64,000 bases of DNA from Chamaecyparis obtusa (lineage: Eukaryota > Streptophyta > Pinopsida > Cupressales > Cupressaceae): assembly GCA_027943335.1 (NCBI GenBank), contig BSBK01002085.1, positions 664,501 through 728,500 on the forward strand. Direction: 5' to 3'. Numbering within the stretch: the first letter of the stretch is position 1; the number at the start of each line of letters is the position of its first letter. The position numbers and the translations under genes were made by a program. Positions 12,164 through 23,774 of the stretch are shown in pieces. Under the pieces are notes generated by a model. It was not told where the DNA came from. It did not search any database and saw nothing but the letters and a program-made list of their open reading frames with translations.

Positions 12164-14495
12164 TGTTGAGCATCATTTTTACACGAGGACAATGGCTAGG
12201 AATTTGCGCAAGTAACTTCCCCTCTTGGAAGATTGATGAAATCAATCTCAAGGTTCCTTAAGGCTGGGTCTCAACTACTCGGATAGCTTAACGGAAGACA
12301 AATGTGAATTTGTTATCAAGGAGGCCTTTGCTGGTTCTTCTCTTAAGGGAGACTGCAAAACAGACTTTAGGATTCCACAATATCTCTTTTTTGATCCAAT
12401 TTTCAGATTTAAGAAATGAAAACAATACTAATTTAAATTACCCTATTGAAAGCAACTTTGCAAAGAAGGTTAGAAAGAGTAAGGTAACAAGAAACTTGAA
12501 GGGAAATGTTGAAAGAAACCTAACGACATATGCTAGCAATCACACCACCATGCAAATTAAATGACTGAGAAGATGAAGAAAACCCACACAACAGAGATCA
12601 GATCATATCACAATCTTCAGCTGAATGGATGCAATCATCGACGGAAGTTTGAACACATGCAGATGTAAGATAAGTCAAAACTCATCAGATCAAAAAGCCA
12701 CTCCAAATGCACACACACATGAGAAAAGTTAATCTTTAGGCACCAAAGAAAGATCTTCTCAGGGATTCATCACAACAGAGCAATATGATACTAGCAAACA
12801 CCAAATTAAAAGGTCGCAGACTTGAAATCATCAAACAAACAATCAACTCTTTGAAATAAAGAATGAGCAAATCAAACATTCATAAATTTCGCATAGACGG
12901 TAGAAAAATCACACCATGAATGAAGCACCAATTGTATATCTTGTATTAATGATTAAGTCCCCTTCATTACATTGTTCTATTACAATTTATAGAGCTCTAC
13001 TCTTATTTTCACAGCTAGGGTTTGGCTGTAACTAAAACTTGAAAGTAAAACTCAACTATAGCTTTGCATTAAATAAACTACTTCTAAAGCTTAGCTAAAC
13101 TATCCCAGCATGAAATTTAACCTCGTGCATTACAAAGATTTGCATAAATCAAGCATCAGATATCTCAAAAATGGGGCCAAAACTGTTGCATGCACTTGAT
13201 GATCTTCCTGTTTGTACCCTTGATTATCAGCCTTAGCTGCTCTACGTGGTCCTGACTGAAAGACATCCCACAATCATGCCCAAACGAACCAAAGAAAGAA
13301 GCCCAGATGACTAAGTAGTGATCTCTGAGAAAACAGGAGTCAACTCTTGGACATGCCAAAAAATGCCAAAAACCTAACACTTGGTCCAAAAAATTCATCA
13401 CCCAAAATTGGCTAAGTGTTGTCCTTATCTCTACTACTTTGGACTTGTCGGAGTTGTCGGGGTTGTCGAACTTCTTGGTGACCGAAAACTCTCTATGGCT
13501 GAAATGGCTGAAAAGGCCGAAATGTCGAAAAAATAGGAAGACAAAATTTTCTAAGCAAAAATTTTTCCTCCAAAAATGTTTTTCCTCTAAAATGCTGAAA
13601 AGGCCGAAATGCTGACAAGGCCTCAAAGGCTAAAATGCCAACAAGGCCAAAAAGGCCGAAATGCCGAAAAAATAGGAAAACAATTTTCTAAGTCCAAAAA
13701 TTTTTCCTCCAAAAATGTTTTTCCTCCGAAATGCTGAAAAGGCCAAAATGCTGAAAAAATAGGAAGACAAAATTTTCCAAGTCCAAAAATTTTTCCGAAT
13801 TTTTTTTTCTTTTCTTTTTTTTTTTTCTTTTTTGAAAAAATGGCTAAGTCCACAACATTTTTCGGTCTTCCGGGGTTGTGAGGAATTTCAGCATTTTGGC
13901 CTTTCCAATCTCCGAAACTCTGAAAAACTTGAACTCTGAACTTTTTGCACTTCAAACTTTGAACTTCAAACCTTAAACTTTTGAACCTCGAACTTTGAAC
14001 TTTGAACTTCGAACCTCAAACTTTGAACCTTGGGCAACTTCATGGCATCCAACTTTTGTGTTGTCATTTCATAACATCTTCATACAACTGCAATTCAATC
14101 CCGTTGAAGAATTCCTCTTAACTCGTCAGTTCCTAACATGCCACATTGAGATTCTCAGTTCTACAACCACAAAGGATGCTTTGTCAGTAATCTTTATTGA
14201 AAACATGAAATTAAACTAGAGCAACCAAGTCTATAGGAAAGAAAAAAAACTAACTCAAAGAAACACACAAAAAGAAAAGACACCAAAAAAAGGCAAAGAA
14301 AAGAAAAGGGAAAAAATCAAAAGTTGACTCAATTGACATCCAACTATCGGGAGCACACGGGCCCACAATCTGACTCATTGGGTGCCTAATCAAATCGACC
14401 ATAAGGGTCCCTCAAAGAAACTAAAAGCGAAAAAAAAAGGGGGTCCCCATTTGGCTAAGTGGCCAAAATGGGGCGTGTGTTGTGGAACCACAACA
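12164..14495 (-). mobile_element. 5' LTR of the gag-only element (2332 bp, complete)
   Basis: The minus strand begins TGTTGTGGTTCCACAACA (itself palindromic) at 14495 and ends GATGCTCAACA at 12164, giving TGTTG/CAACA ends. The segment 12751-14495 matches 6566-8327. It contains the same GGCCGAAATG and GAACTTTGAAC arrays as the 3' copy. Confidence 0.82.
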
Positions 14496-14639
14496 GGTCT
14501 CTCTTGGGAAGAGCCATTACACCTACCATCTTTCCATGGGACTCAAAAGCTAGTCGCAGTGTGCATACCAGAACCTCCATCACCTAGTCGATTCTACCAT
14601 TGCCTCCACATCCCGCCCGCTGATAGTTATTATTTTATT

Positions 14640-16090
14640 TGACTATAGTTTTTAATGTTTTAATGCAAGGGTGGATTTTTACAGTCCAATTGCATATTAT
14701 TTTATTAAAAACTATAGTTACATATAAATATAATTGCATGAGACAATTTAAATGTAATTAAGTAGGGTTTTTATTTCACATTGCATATCTTCATCATGCA
14801 AATCACTTTTAAGATCCCACTATTAATGAATTCTAAGTCCCAAATGTACAAAAGTGGACTTTTTAAAAGAAAATGCATGTTTTAAATTAAAAAACATGTA
14901 ACTTAACATGTGTAAGTGGGGAATTTGAACCCAATAACACATGCTTTTGCATTTTAAAATCTTATTATTGAGGATTTTAACTTGAATAATGATTTCAAGA
15001 CATAAAGGCTGGGATTTTTAACTCAATAACACATATTCTATGTATTTGATGTTTTAAAAGTGAAAATATATGTTATTGATATTGAAAAACCTGTCATTAC
15101 TTCTCCAAATAAGGCAATTTTCTTTAAATGCACATGGTGACAATTTTTGGGTTGAAAGCACATGTTATTGATTCCTAAAAGCCTATTATTATGTGTTTTA
15201 CCTTAAGTTTTCACTTGAAAGGCCAAGGGTGGAAATTTTTGACTCAATAACACATGATTTTGACTTGAAAAATGTATTTTAAGCTTATTATACCTTGTGT
15301 TTGGCTTTAAAATGCATATGGTGGCAATTTTAGAGTTAATAACACATGTTAGTGATACCAAAAAGTGTTTTTTACTTACCATTGTATGTGTTCAAGATCA
15401 AATGCTTAAGGGAGGTGATTTTAGGAGAGAAAGCACTTGCTTTCTCATTTCAAAAACATGCTTTTTCCCTTTTCTTCTTGAATGTTTGAAGCTGAATGGT
15501 GATTTGGGGCAGAAAATGCATGTGTTTTGGAGTTTAAAAATCATGTTTTGCCTCTCATACTTAGGTGTTTTGGCTGCATAACTCAAGGGCAGTGATTTTT
15601 ATTACAAAAGAACATTGTTTTGAATGTGTTTTGCCTTCCAAACAACCTATTTAGGGCACATTTTTGCTAAAAAACATCCCATATTTGGACATTTTTCTTC
15701 ATCAAAACTAAACATTTTTCTTCTAAGGTGAGTTCTTGGGTATTACATTTCATTTAGAGATTTTTTTATCATTCTTTCCAAGTTGTTTTTGATGCCCTAG
15801 GCACTGTTTTTGGTTTCCATTGCACATTGCATTTGATTTAGTCAATACGATTATTATTCTTGTGCATTTTAATTCTCTTGCTTCCCACACATGGGAAGAA
15901 ATGAATCTTGACTCTAAAATAAATTCATTTTTAGAAGATTGAGTCAAGATTTGAAATCTATATAAGTTTGTTTGCTTCAATCATTTCTAAATATGAAACC
16001 TTTTTGGATTTATTCCAAATTTTGCCTAGAGTTTTGAAGAGACTTCTTCCTTTGGTTTTTGTGGAAAAGAGGTAATATTTCTTTGTTCTT
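14640..16090. repeat. AT-rich stretch with degenerate periodic motif (AATAACACATGTTATTGAT)
   Basis: Variants of GGTGGNAATTTT...AATAACACATG...TTATTGAT...AAAA recur about every 90-140 bp through this region and again in the second copy (17305-18750). It looks like an old, strongly diverged tandem repeat. Short open stretches here are conserved between the copies only because the duplication is recent; no protein family is recognisable. Confidence 0.5.
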
Positions 16091-16437
16091 TCATTTTTTG
16101 CAAATCTCTTCATTTCATTTTCAATTTTGCATTTATTTTTTGATATGTGCTCCTTTTATATTCCATCTTCATTTCTCCAAGTTGCATATGCAAGTGCTTC
16201 ATCTTGCTTGCATATGCAATCAAGATTAAAAAACCTTGTTCTTGAATGAAATTATCAAGGAAAGAAAGATCACTTTGCAACTTGATTTTGCATCCAAAAA
16301 ATCCCACTTTCATTCTTACACCACTCCATCTGTGCTTGTTATATTGCTGCCACATGACTTAAAATCATGATGGTGGTTGCTTACACATTTTCTTATGATG
16401 AAAACATAACAATTCATTATAAGTAGATGTTATTCTG

Positions 16438-17281
16438 CCTAGACTATTACCCAATACTTGTAGAGTATCCTTCGACCAATATTCCAATGGGAGACCATGC
16501 AACTTCACCCACACTAGCCGTTTAGAGACTTTCTCTTGAAAGGGATTGAAGTTAGGAGACCAGTCCTTAATATAAAGGCATCTACCTTCAATGATGTAGG
16601 GTCCATTATTCAAAACCCATTCCTTATCTTCCTTTGAAGAGCATGTTATTAGAACAAAACCATTAGGGAGGGTTTTAAGGATCCAGTCCTTCCCATCCAT
16701 CTTAACACACCAATTTTTAATCTTATCTATTTAGAGCCAAGGACCAAACCATTTAATGAAGAAAGATCTATCCTTGAGAATAGAAAAGAATCAACCCATT
16801 AAATGTTATCTATCAAAACAGAGGAAGCAAAGCCATAAAAAACATTTTCAATTACCAGTTTAGCTACAGGGGAGCAAGTTTGGAGCTCAGCCGAATGGCC
16901 TACATCTTTAGATTGCTGCTTTGGCATTTTTGGTCTCCAAAACTTATGCACAATAGTTTGGAACTCACAAGGATTGTTTTTCCCGCTCTCAGTACCTCCA
17001 TATTTAAACTAGTTTCCCCACCCCCTGCCATTCCTTTTCCTCTGAGGAGGAGGGTTATGGGCTTTTGGCCAACAATCTGTTCAAATGGAACTGATGAACT
17101 TGGGTTGGAAGCTCGGTTGGGATTGCCTATTAAAGGGCCAAAATCTATGATGTCGACCAAATAGGGGTCTCTCTTGGGAAGAGCCATTACACTTACCATC
17201 TTTCCATGGGACTCGAAAGCTAGTCTCATTGTGCATACCAAAACCTCCATCACCTAGTCGATTCGACCGTTGCCTCCACAT
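16438..17281 (-). pseudogene. DUF4283-type LINE ORF1 fragment
   Basis: On the minus strand the segment 16700-16438 encodes SKEDKEWVLNNGPYII, LYIKDWSPNFNPFQEK, then RLVWVKLHGLPLEYWSKDTL and LGNSLGRI. This is the classic DUF4283 pattern of plant L1-type LINE ORF1 proteins, which bind RNA and normally precede a CCHC knuckle. Upstream sequence (17253-16900, another frame) resembles the variable N-terminus of such proteins, including LPKRDPYLVDIIDFGPLIG. Frameshifts and stops near 16720-16840 break the frame. Homology stops exactly at 16438, the duplication junction, so knuckle and ORF2 are missing. The part 17164-17281 is also present at 14496-14612. Confidence 0.7.
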
Positions 17282-19107
17282 CCCGCTCGCTGATAGTTAT
17301 TATTTTATTTGACTATAGTTTTTAATGTTTTAATGCAAGGGTGGATTTTTACAGTCCAATTGCATATTATTTTATTAAAAACTATAGTTACATATAAATA
17401 TAATTGCATGAGACAATTTAAATGTAATTAAGTAGGGTTTTTATTTCACATTGCATATCTTCATCATGCAAATCACTTTTAAGATCCCACTATTAATGAA
17501 TTATAAGTCCCAAATGTACAAAAGTGGACTTTTTAAAAGAAAATGCATGTTTTAAATTAAAAAACATGTAACTTAACATGTGTAAGTGGGGAATTTGAAC
17601 CCAATAACACATGCTTTTGCATTTTAAAAGCTTATTATTGAGGATTTTAACTTGAATAATGATTTCAAGACATAAAGGTGGGGATTTTTAACTCAATAAC
17701 ACAGATTCTATGTATTTGATGTTTTAAAAGTGAAAATATATGTTATTGATATTTAAAAACCTGTCATTACTTCTCCAAATAAGGCAATTTTCTTTAAATG
17801 CACATGGTGACAATTTTTGGGTTGAAAGCACATGTTATTGATTCCTAAAAGCCTATTATTATGTGTTTTACCTTAAGTTTTCACTTGAAAGGCCGAGGGT
17901 GGAAATTTTTGACTTAATAACACATGATTTTGACTTGAAAAACCTATTTTAAGCTTATTATACCTTGTGTTTGGCTTTAAAATGCATATGGTGGCAATTT
18001 TAGAGTTAATAACACATGTTATTGATACCAAAAAGTGTTTTTTACTTACCATTGTATGTGTTCAAGATCAAATGCTTAAGGGAGGTGATTTTAGGAGAGA
18101 AAGCACTTGCTTTCTCATTTTAAAAACATGCTTTTTCCCTTTTCTTCTTGAATGTTTGAAGTTGGATGGTGAATTGGGGGAAAAAATGCATGTGTTTTGG
18201 AGTTTAAAAATCATGTTTTGCCTCTCATACTTAGGTGTTTTGGCTGCATAACTCAAGGGCAGTGATTTTTATAACAAAAGAACATTGTTTTGAATGTGTT
18301 TTGCCTTCCAAACAACCTATTTAGGGCACATTTTTGCTAAAAAACATCCCATATTTGGACATTTTTCTTCATCAAAACTAAGCATTTTGCTTCTAAGGTG
18401 AGTTCTTGGGTATTACATTTCATTTAGAGATTTTTTATCATTCTTTCCAAGTTGTTTTTGATGCCCTAGGCGCTGTTTTTGGTTTCCATTGCACATTGCA
18501 TTTGATTTAGTCAATACGATTATTATTCTTGTGCATTTTAATCCTCTTGCTTCCCACACATGGAAAGAAATGAATCTTGACTCTAAAATAAATTCATTTT
18601 TAGAAGATTGAGTCAAGATTTGAAATCTATATAAGTTTGTTTGCTTCAATCATTTCTAAATATGAAACCTTTTTGGATTTATTCCAAATTTTGCCTAGAG
18701 ATTTGAAGAGACTTCTTCTTTTGGTTTTTGTGGAAAAGAGGTAATATTTCTTTGTTCTTTCATTTTTTGCAAATCTCTTCATTTCATTTTCAATTTTGCA
18801 TTTATTTTTTGATATGTGCTCCTTTTATATTCCGTCTTCATTTCTCCAAGTTGCATATGCAAGTGCTTCATCTTGCTTGCATATGCAATCAAGATTAAAA
18901 AACCTTGTTCTTGAATGAAATTATCAAGGAAAGAAAGCTCACTTTGAAACTTGATTTTGCATCCAAAAAATCCCACTTTCATTCTTACACCACTCCATCC
19001 GTGCTTGTTATATTGCTGCCACATGACTTAAAATTCATGATGGTGGTTGCTTACACATTTTCTTATGATGAAAACATAACAATTCATTATAAGTAGATGT
19101 TATGCTG

Positions 19108-19383
19108 CCCATTTTTCATGCATTCTTCACACATAAAGCTTGCTTCCCACATATGTTATTACCTTCCAAAAACTGATTTTTGGGTTTTTGTATCATATAA
19201 GAACATATTTTGAGCTCAAACACATGCATTCATTAGTTGTCTAAAAAGTTTCCACCCATACTCCATATGAAAAAATCCCAAGACTCACACTTGTGCATCC
19301 AAAAAAGTGCAATGGATCCATCACATTATGTACTCATGTTTTGGCAACTACTTAGGCATATCATATTGCCATGTCAGGAGAAT
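19108..19383. other. AT-rich sequence after the duplication, nothing recognised
   Basis: This continues the second copy beyond the point where the first copy breaks off. No coding or structural signal was seen. Confidence 0.4.
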
Positions 19384-19800
19384 TTCTAGCCAACACTAGA
19401 AAAAAAACAAGAAGGCCGAAAGGATTGAAAGGGAGAATCAAGAAACGCTGGAACGTGAGGCAAAACTAAAAGAATGATCTAAGATGGTGTTTCCTTCCTA
19501 TGCTAACTATCTAGTTGTGCAACCATGTTTGAATATAAATGTAAGGCAAGAAGATATCATTTCATACTTAGGGGCTTTCATTTGGAATCAAAGAGAAGAT
19601 GACACACACTATATACTTGCTCGGGCCATCTTGGAGGAAGAGGAGGAAGTTGGTATTGAATTTGACAGAGAAAAAAAAAGAATTGAAAAGGGGCTTAGAG
19701 AAATGTTGGAACATTAGGAAAGAGAAAAGATACAAAGAGAAAGGGAAGCCCATAGCAGATCTCAAAGGCCACCCTTAAGAGAAATTCAACTTTGAGGGAA
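19384..19800 (+). pseudogene. Retroelement ORF fragment, charged coiled-coil-like
   Basis: One frame encodes ERIERENQETLEREAKLKE, and a neighbouring one (19484-19717) encodes an alternating charged segment ending EEEVGIEFDREKKRIEKG and, after a stop, EREKIQREREAHSRSQ. The heptad-like charge pattern suggests a coiled coil. It lies about 270 bp upstream of an LTR (20066), so it is probably the end of a retroelement protein. The family was not recognised. Confidence 0.4.
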
Positions 19801-20065
19801 TCAAGTGAATCAAAATTAGAACACAAACTGGATAAGAAGATTGGATCTTTCTCCATAGAAAAGTTAAAAAGACTACAATAAAACATAATTCTTTCAAGAT
19901 AGAGATAGAAAAAATTTGTGGTTTTCAAGAAACAACCATTATGATACAAGAAAACCAAGGATGTAGGTTCCTATTCCAATTAAATATTCTTTCACCAAAC
20001 TGGAGAATATCAACCATCAAGCATCCTATAGCAACATGAAGACCAACGAAGGATGACATAATAAG

Positions 20066-21052
20066 TGTTGTGTCTTGTTAGATACTTAGAATATTTTTGT
20101 AATGTGTTTGTAATTGACATATTACATATAATGAAAAAATAAGATATAATTGCATGTGATATTATCACGTGCAAAGCTTTAACATGTAATGAGGTTGCAA
20201 GTGCTCTAGGCCTTGTAGCATTGAATAAGTCAAAGTTAGTTAGCTAGGGAATAATTCAAGGTGGTTAAGGGTTTTACCCTTCTTTGTCTACCTTTCTCTC
20301 CACTCTTTTCCTATATAAAGGAGGTACCTTCATTGTAATTTTGATCTTTTGGGCAATGCAAGAAAATTATGCTAGTTTATATTTTCACTCTAAGACTTTG
20401 AGCTTAGATGTAACTTGAATTGCTTTCAATAAAAGTAGTAACTTAGTTTCAAACTTTGTGTTGATTCAAGGTGTTATGTGATGACATTTTCTAGATATTG
20501 ATTGTGAGTTTGGTGTTTTTCTCAAGAGGGATTTGAATTCAATTGTGCAAACTTTGAGCTGCCTATTGCATTCAGAGATAATTTGAACTTTTGAAGACTT
20601 TGTGCTACTGGAGGATAAATTGTTATAGTTTGTAGTGGCTGAAATTACTTAGAATTGAAGACTTTGGGCTTCAATTGTAGGTATTTTTATTAAGTTTGAG
20701 AGTTTCCAGTAAGATACTTTTTGCCTTACTGGTTATTCTAGTTAGTAAACCCTAATTTGAGACAAGTGCATGAGACTTTGGGTTCTTGTATTTCTTTCAT
20801 AAAATATATAAGTAGATTTTTGTCTCATGTATTGTTCTTATGATAACGCCTGAGCCACAAGTATTATCATAGCAATAGGACCTTTTTGTTATGTTTGAAA
20901 GTCATTGTTTGTAAAATCATTCCTAAAAAAGAGGGGTTGATTAAGAGATCCACCCTTTTTTCTGAGAGGAGAGATAAATCTCATGAATGTTTCCTAAAGT
21001 CACAACTTTGTAAGTTTTGGTTTTAGTGACTTACAAATTTTTTTAGCCAACA
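20066..21052 (+). mobile_element. LTR (987 bp), 3' or solo
   Basis: The sequence starts TGTTGTGTCTTG and ends TAGCCAACA, giving TGTTG/CAACA ends. It has a promoter-like layout: CTATATAAAG at 20311, then TTCATTGTAATTTTG. No TGG-type primer site follows the right end, so it is not an obvious 5' LTR. The flanking pentamers (ATAAG left, AATAC right) do not match, so it is either the 3' LTR of a truncated element or a decayed solo LTR. The layout resembles the LTR candidate at 45881-46806. Confidence 0.6.
20311..20320 (+). promoter_or_regulatory. TATA box of LTR promoter
   Basis: CTATATAAAG lies after a pyrimidine-rich stretch, with a TTCATTGTAA tract about 15-20 bp downstream, the usual U3/R layout of plant LTRs. 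Confidence 0.5.
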
Positions 21053-21064
21053 AATACTAACCCA

Positions 21065-22119
21065 TGGTTTTAGTTTGGTGCAGATTTGGAGGGAAGAGGG
21101 TGGTCTTGGTATCCTATTCCTAGAAAGAGGACAACTTTGCGGTCTTTTCCCCATACTATTGACTGAACTCAACTATATATTATTTCCAAATTTGAGCCAG
21201 TGTGAATTCTACCTATACCTGCACATAGAAAAATGGGAAATTCTTGTGTAGAGAGGGGTTTTCCTTAGTCAAACCTTTATTTGGAATCAACCTAAAAATA
21301 AAATAAACTAAATAAAAGTGTTATGTCATATAGAAGAGACTAGATATAAAAATAAAGTGTATTATACCTTGACAATGTAAATTCTTCTTGGAATATGATC
21401 AAGTATGTTGATGCATTAGCTTTGACTTCACGCAAAAGCCCAAAAGGAAATCATGAAAGATAAAACCTTGTATAATGGATGTTTTAGTTTTCTACAATGT
21501 TTGATGGAAAGAGAGAGATGACTTGAAGATTTGAAGACTTGAATTCTTTAATGAATTTGGATGCTTGAATGTATGTAGATGGATGCCTGAATTATTATCT
21601 TCTTCCTTGGTGGTGAAATCATTTTCTTCACCTTCAGTGAGGGAAGTAATCTTGATTTGTGGAGAAGATTGCCTTAAACAATACCTTAGAATGCTTGAGA
21701 TCTTTCTTGAGAATTATTTAATGTGAAATTGTAGATCTCTTCAATATTGATCATGACTACCAAAATGAGGAGATATACATTTCTTTTATACTTCTCACAA
21801 TATTTCAAGGCTCAAAACTTGAAGGAAGTTGACGAGAATTTAGAAATCCCACTAATCCAATGAGAGAAGCTACCAATTATAATCTTAAGGAAACATATAG
21901 GGAGGAGGGAGGTTTTAACACCCTCTTTTTGAGAAGAGGGTAATTTTGGCATCCAAAAGAGGATACAATTTGGATTTGGAGTCAGGAAGATGGAAAGAAA
22001 GAAAAAATTATTATCAGTGTAGAGATAGAAAATTGTAAATTAATGTGGGAGATCAATCATGCTAAAATAGGGCCTAATTGAGCATATAATTATAACTTTT
22101 TATTATTTAGAATAATACA
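21065..22119 (-). mobile_element. 3' LTR of the old LARD-like element
   Basis: It matches 24952-25826 plus 26858-27014. Both copies share TGGTTTTAGTTTGGTG at the left, GAAGAGGGTGGT, an ATGGAAAG...GGAGA block, and GGCCTAATTGAGCAT at the right. The exact right end is uncertain by a few tens of bases. Confidence 0.6.
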
Positions 22120-22710
22120 TTTATCCCCCACTTTGGTGGGAGTATGATTCCATCTCATGCTCACGGTAAAAGAAAAGAGAGGTAGAGAAAGGGAGGGAAA
22201 TGATCATGGGAAAACTATAGAGAGATGACATCATTGAGTTTAAGGATACAAGCCCCCAAATAAAGGATATTAACTAAAAACACTATGTGCAAGGGCACCA
22301 AAACAAAAGACAAAAAAGATGAAAATACAACAAAAGTCACCAAAAATGGGTTAGTACTATTATTTTTAAATAAAAAATCAACTAGTTAAAGAGACCTCAA
22401 TTGAGAAAACAACTCCACCAATAGCATCACATTTGGAAAGATATTGTGAGATCACAAATGGTCGCATAGAAAGGGAAAGATAATACACCAATTACAAGAC
22501 AACACTCCATTATCTAACTGAATAGTAAAGCTATGAAAGTGTGGAAAGAGAGAGAGCCAACAAATCCAACAGTCTAGAAAGTTGTGTTATGTTAGGTGAT
22601 CTATAGGAGAGAAGATAACTTGATGTAAAAGTTGAATTGATGGTCTAGCAAGTTTTTAAATTCTATTCAACTCTACCTTGAAATATTTTCAGCACACAAA
22701 GTGCTTTATC

Positions 22711-23020
22711 CTAAGGAAAGCCTAGTCTCCTTAGAGAATTTGTAAAAAGGGGACCATTCCTATAGAAACCATAGTCTTAGTAGGGATCCATGAAATTGAT
22801 TATCCTAAGGAAATCATAGTCTCCTTATAGATCTATGAGAATAATCAGTCCAAAGGAAAGCATAGTCTCCTTAGGGATCTATGAGAGTGATCAATCTAAA
22901 GGAAAGCATTGTCTTCTTAGGGATCTATCAAAGTGATTAGTCCTAAGGAAAACATAGTATCCTTAGGGATCTATGAGAGAGATTAGTCTTAATGAAAGAA
23001 TAGTATCCTTAAGGAATTGT
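22711..23020. repeat. 46-bp tandem repeat, each unit a potential hairpin
   Basis: About seven units, five of them at a regular 46-bp spacing (22811, 22857, 22903, 22949, 22995), carry the pattern CCTAAGGAAA...CATAGTCTCCTTAGGG...ATCTATGAGA. CCTAAGGA and TCCTTAGG are inverted complements about 10 bp apart, so each unit could fold. Confidence 0.8.
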
Positions 23021-23144
23021 GAGGCTGCATAATGTACAATTAGGCCACACATGCCTCCTTATGATGATTACGTAGGACTATGGTGGCATCACAAGGAAAA
23101 GAGAACAAGGATACCTACTTCCAACACTAATGAGATATCCTTAA

Positions 23145-23287
<143 letters not shown>

Positions 23288-23379
23288 AGAATGCTCCCTT
23301 TTATCCCCCCCCTATTGCTAGGTGAAAAGGAATTCTTAATGAAGGATGAAACACTTTAATCCCCCTAAGTAAGGGTATT

Positions 23380-23672
23380 TGTTGTTAGAGTAATAAAGTG
23401 TTTACTTATTAATTAAATCATATTGATTTACGTACTAAGTCACTTATTATCTTTTTCTACTTAGGCTAAACTTTAGGCATATAATAATTAATTACATTTA
23501 TTAATTATTATTGTGCAACCTAGGACTTTCCAGCCTTTTAGGGTTTCAAATCTCCTTTTATAAGGATTGATCTCTTTTTGTTTTTAGAACTTTGTAACAT
23601 ATTATACATTGCTGCAACTTTTTTTTTGCACATCAATGATTTCTCCTCTCTCTTGGATCAATGCATTTAGGC

Positions 23673-23710
<38 letters not shown>

Positions 23711-23774
23711 TTCATGACAGGTGTTTACATGCAGGTGTTCTTAGGAGATGTGGTTTGTTTACTCATCAACTCCA
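23380..23774 (+). mobile_element. Solo LTR candidate (395 bp), copia-like
   Basis: It begins TGTTGTTAGAG and ends CAACTCCA, flanked by GTATT and ATATT (4 of 5 match). Inside are a TATA-like TTTTATAAGG (about 23556) and a (CT)n run. It is nested in the old LARD-like element. Confidence 0.5.
23676..23708. repeat. (CT)n microsatellite
   Basis: An uninterrupted CT run of about 16 repeats within the solo LTR candidate. Confidence 0.9.

Larger units (their letters stand above)
6566..14495 (-). mobile_element. Non-autonomous gag-only LTR retrotransposon (TR-GAG-like)
   Basis: Two long direct repeats (6566-8327, truncated, and 12164-14495) flank a 3.8 kb interior. On the minus strand the full LTR starts TGTTGTGG and ends CTCAACA, and is followed within four bases by a TGG-type primer site. 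The interior encodes a gag-like protein plus an acidic region, with no protease, reverse transcriptase, RNase H or integrase motif on either strand. This matches the structure described as TR-GAG or LARD: it would need proteins in trans. The 3' LTR is interrupted by the Tat/Ogre element at 6565/6566. The right end (14495) interrupts the duplicated sequence that begins at 14496. Confidence 0.75.
14496..19107. repeat. Tandem duplication, unit about 2.67 kb, first copy truncated
   Basis: The segment 14496-16437 is nearly identical to 17164-19107 (about 1.94 kb). The first copy joins 16438 abruptly, whereas the second copy continues past 19107 with different sequence. The simplest reading is a head-to-tail duplication of 16438-19107 whose first copy was cut on the left by the gag-only retrotransposon at 14495/14496. 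A pair of LTRs is possible, but no TG/CA ends, primer site or polypurine tract are visible at the 16437/16438 junction. Confidence 0.7.

Noticed and set aside
15297..15581. Open frames conserved between 15297-15581 and 17967-18251
   Set aside because: Conservation reflects recent duplication; the whole region is equally similar, including non-coding parts.
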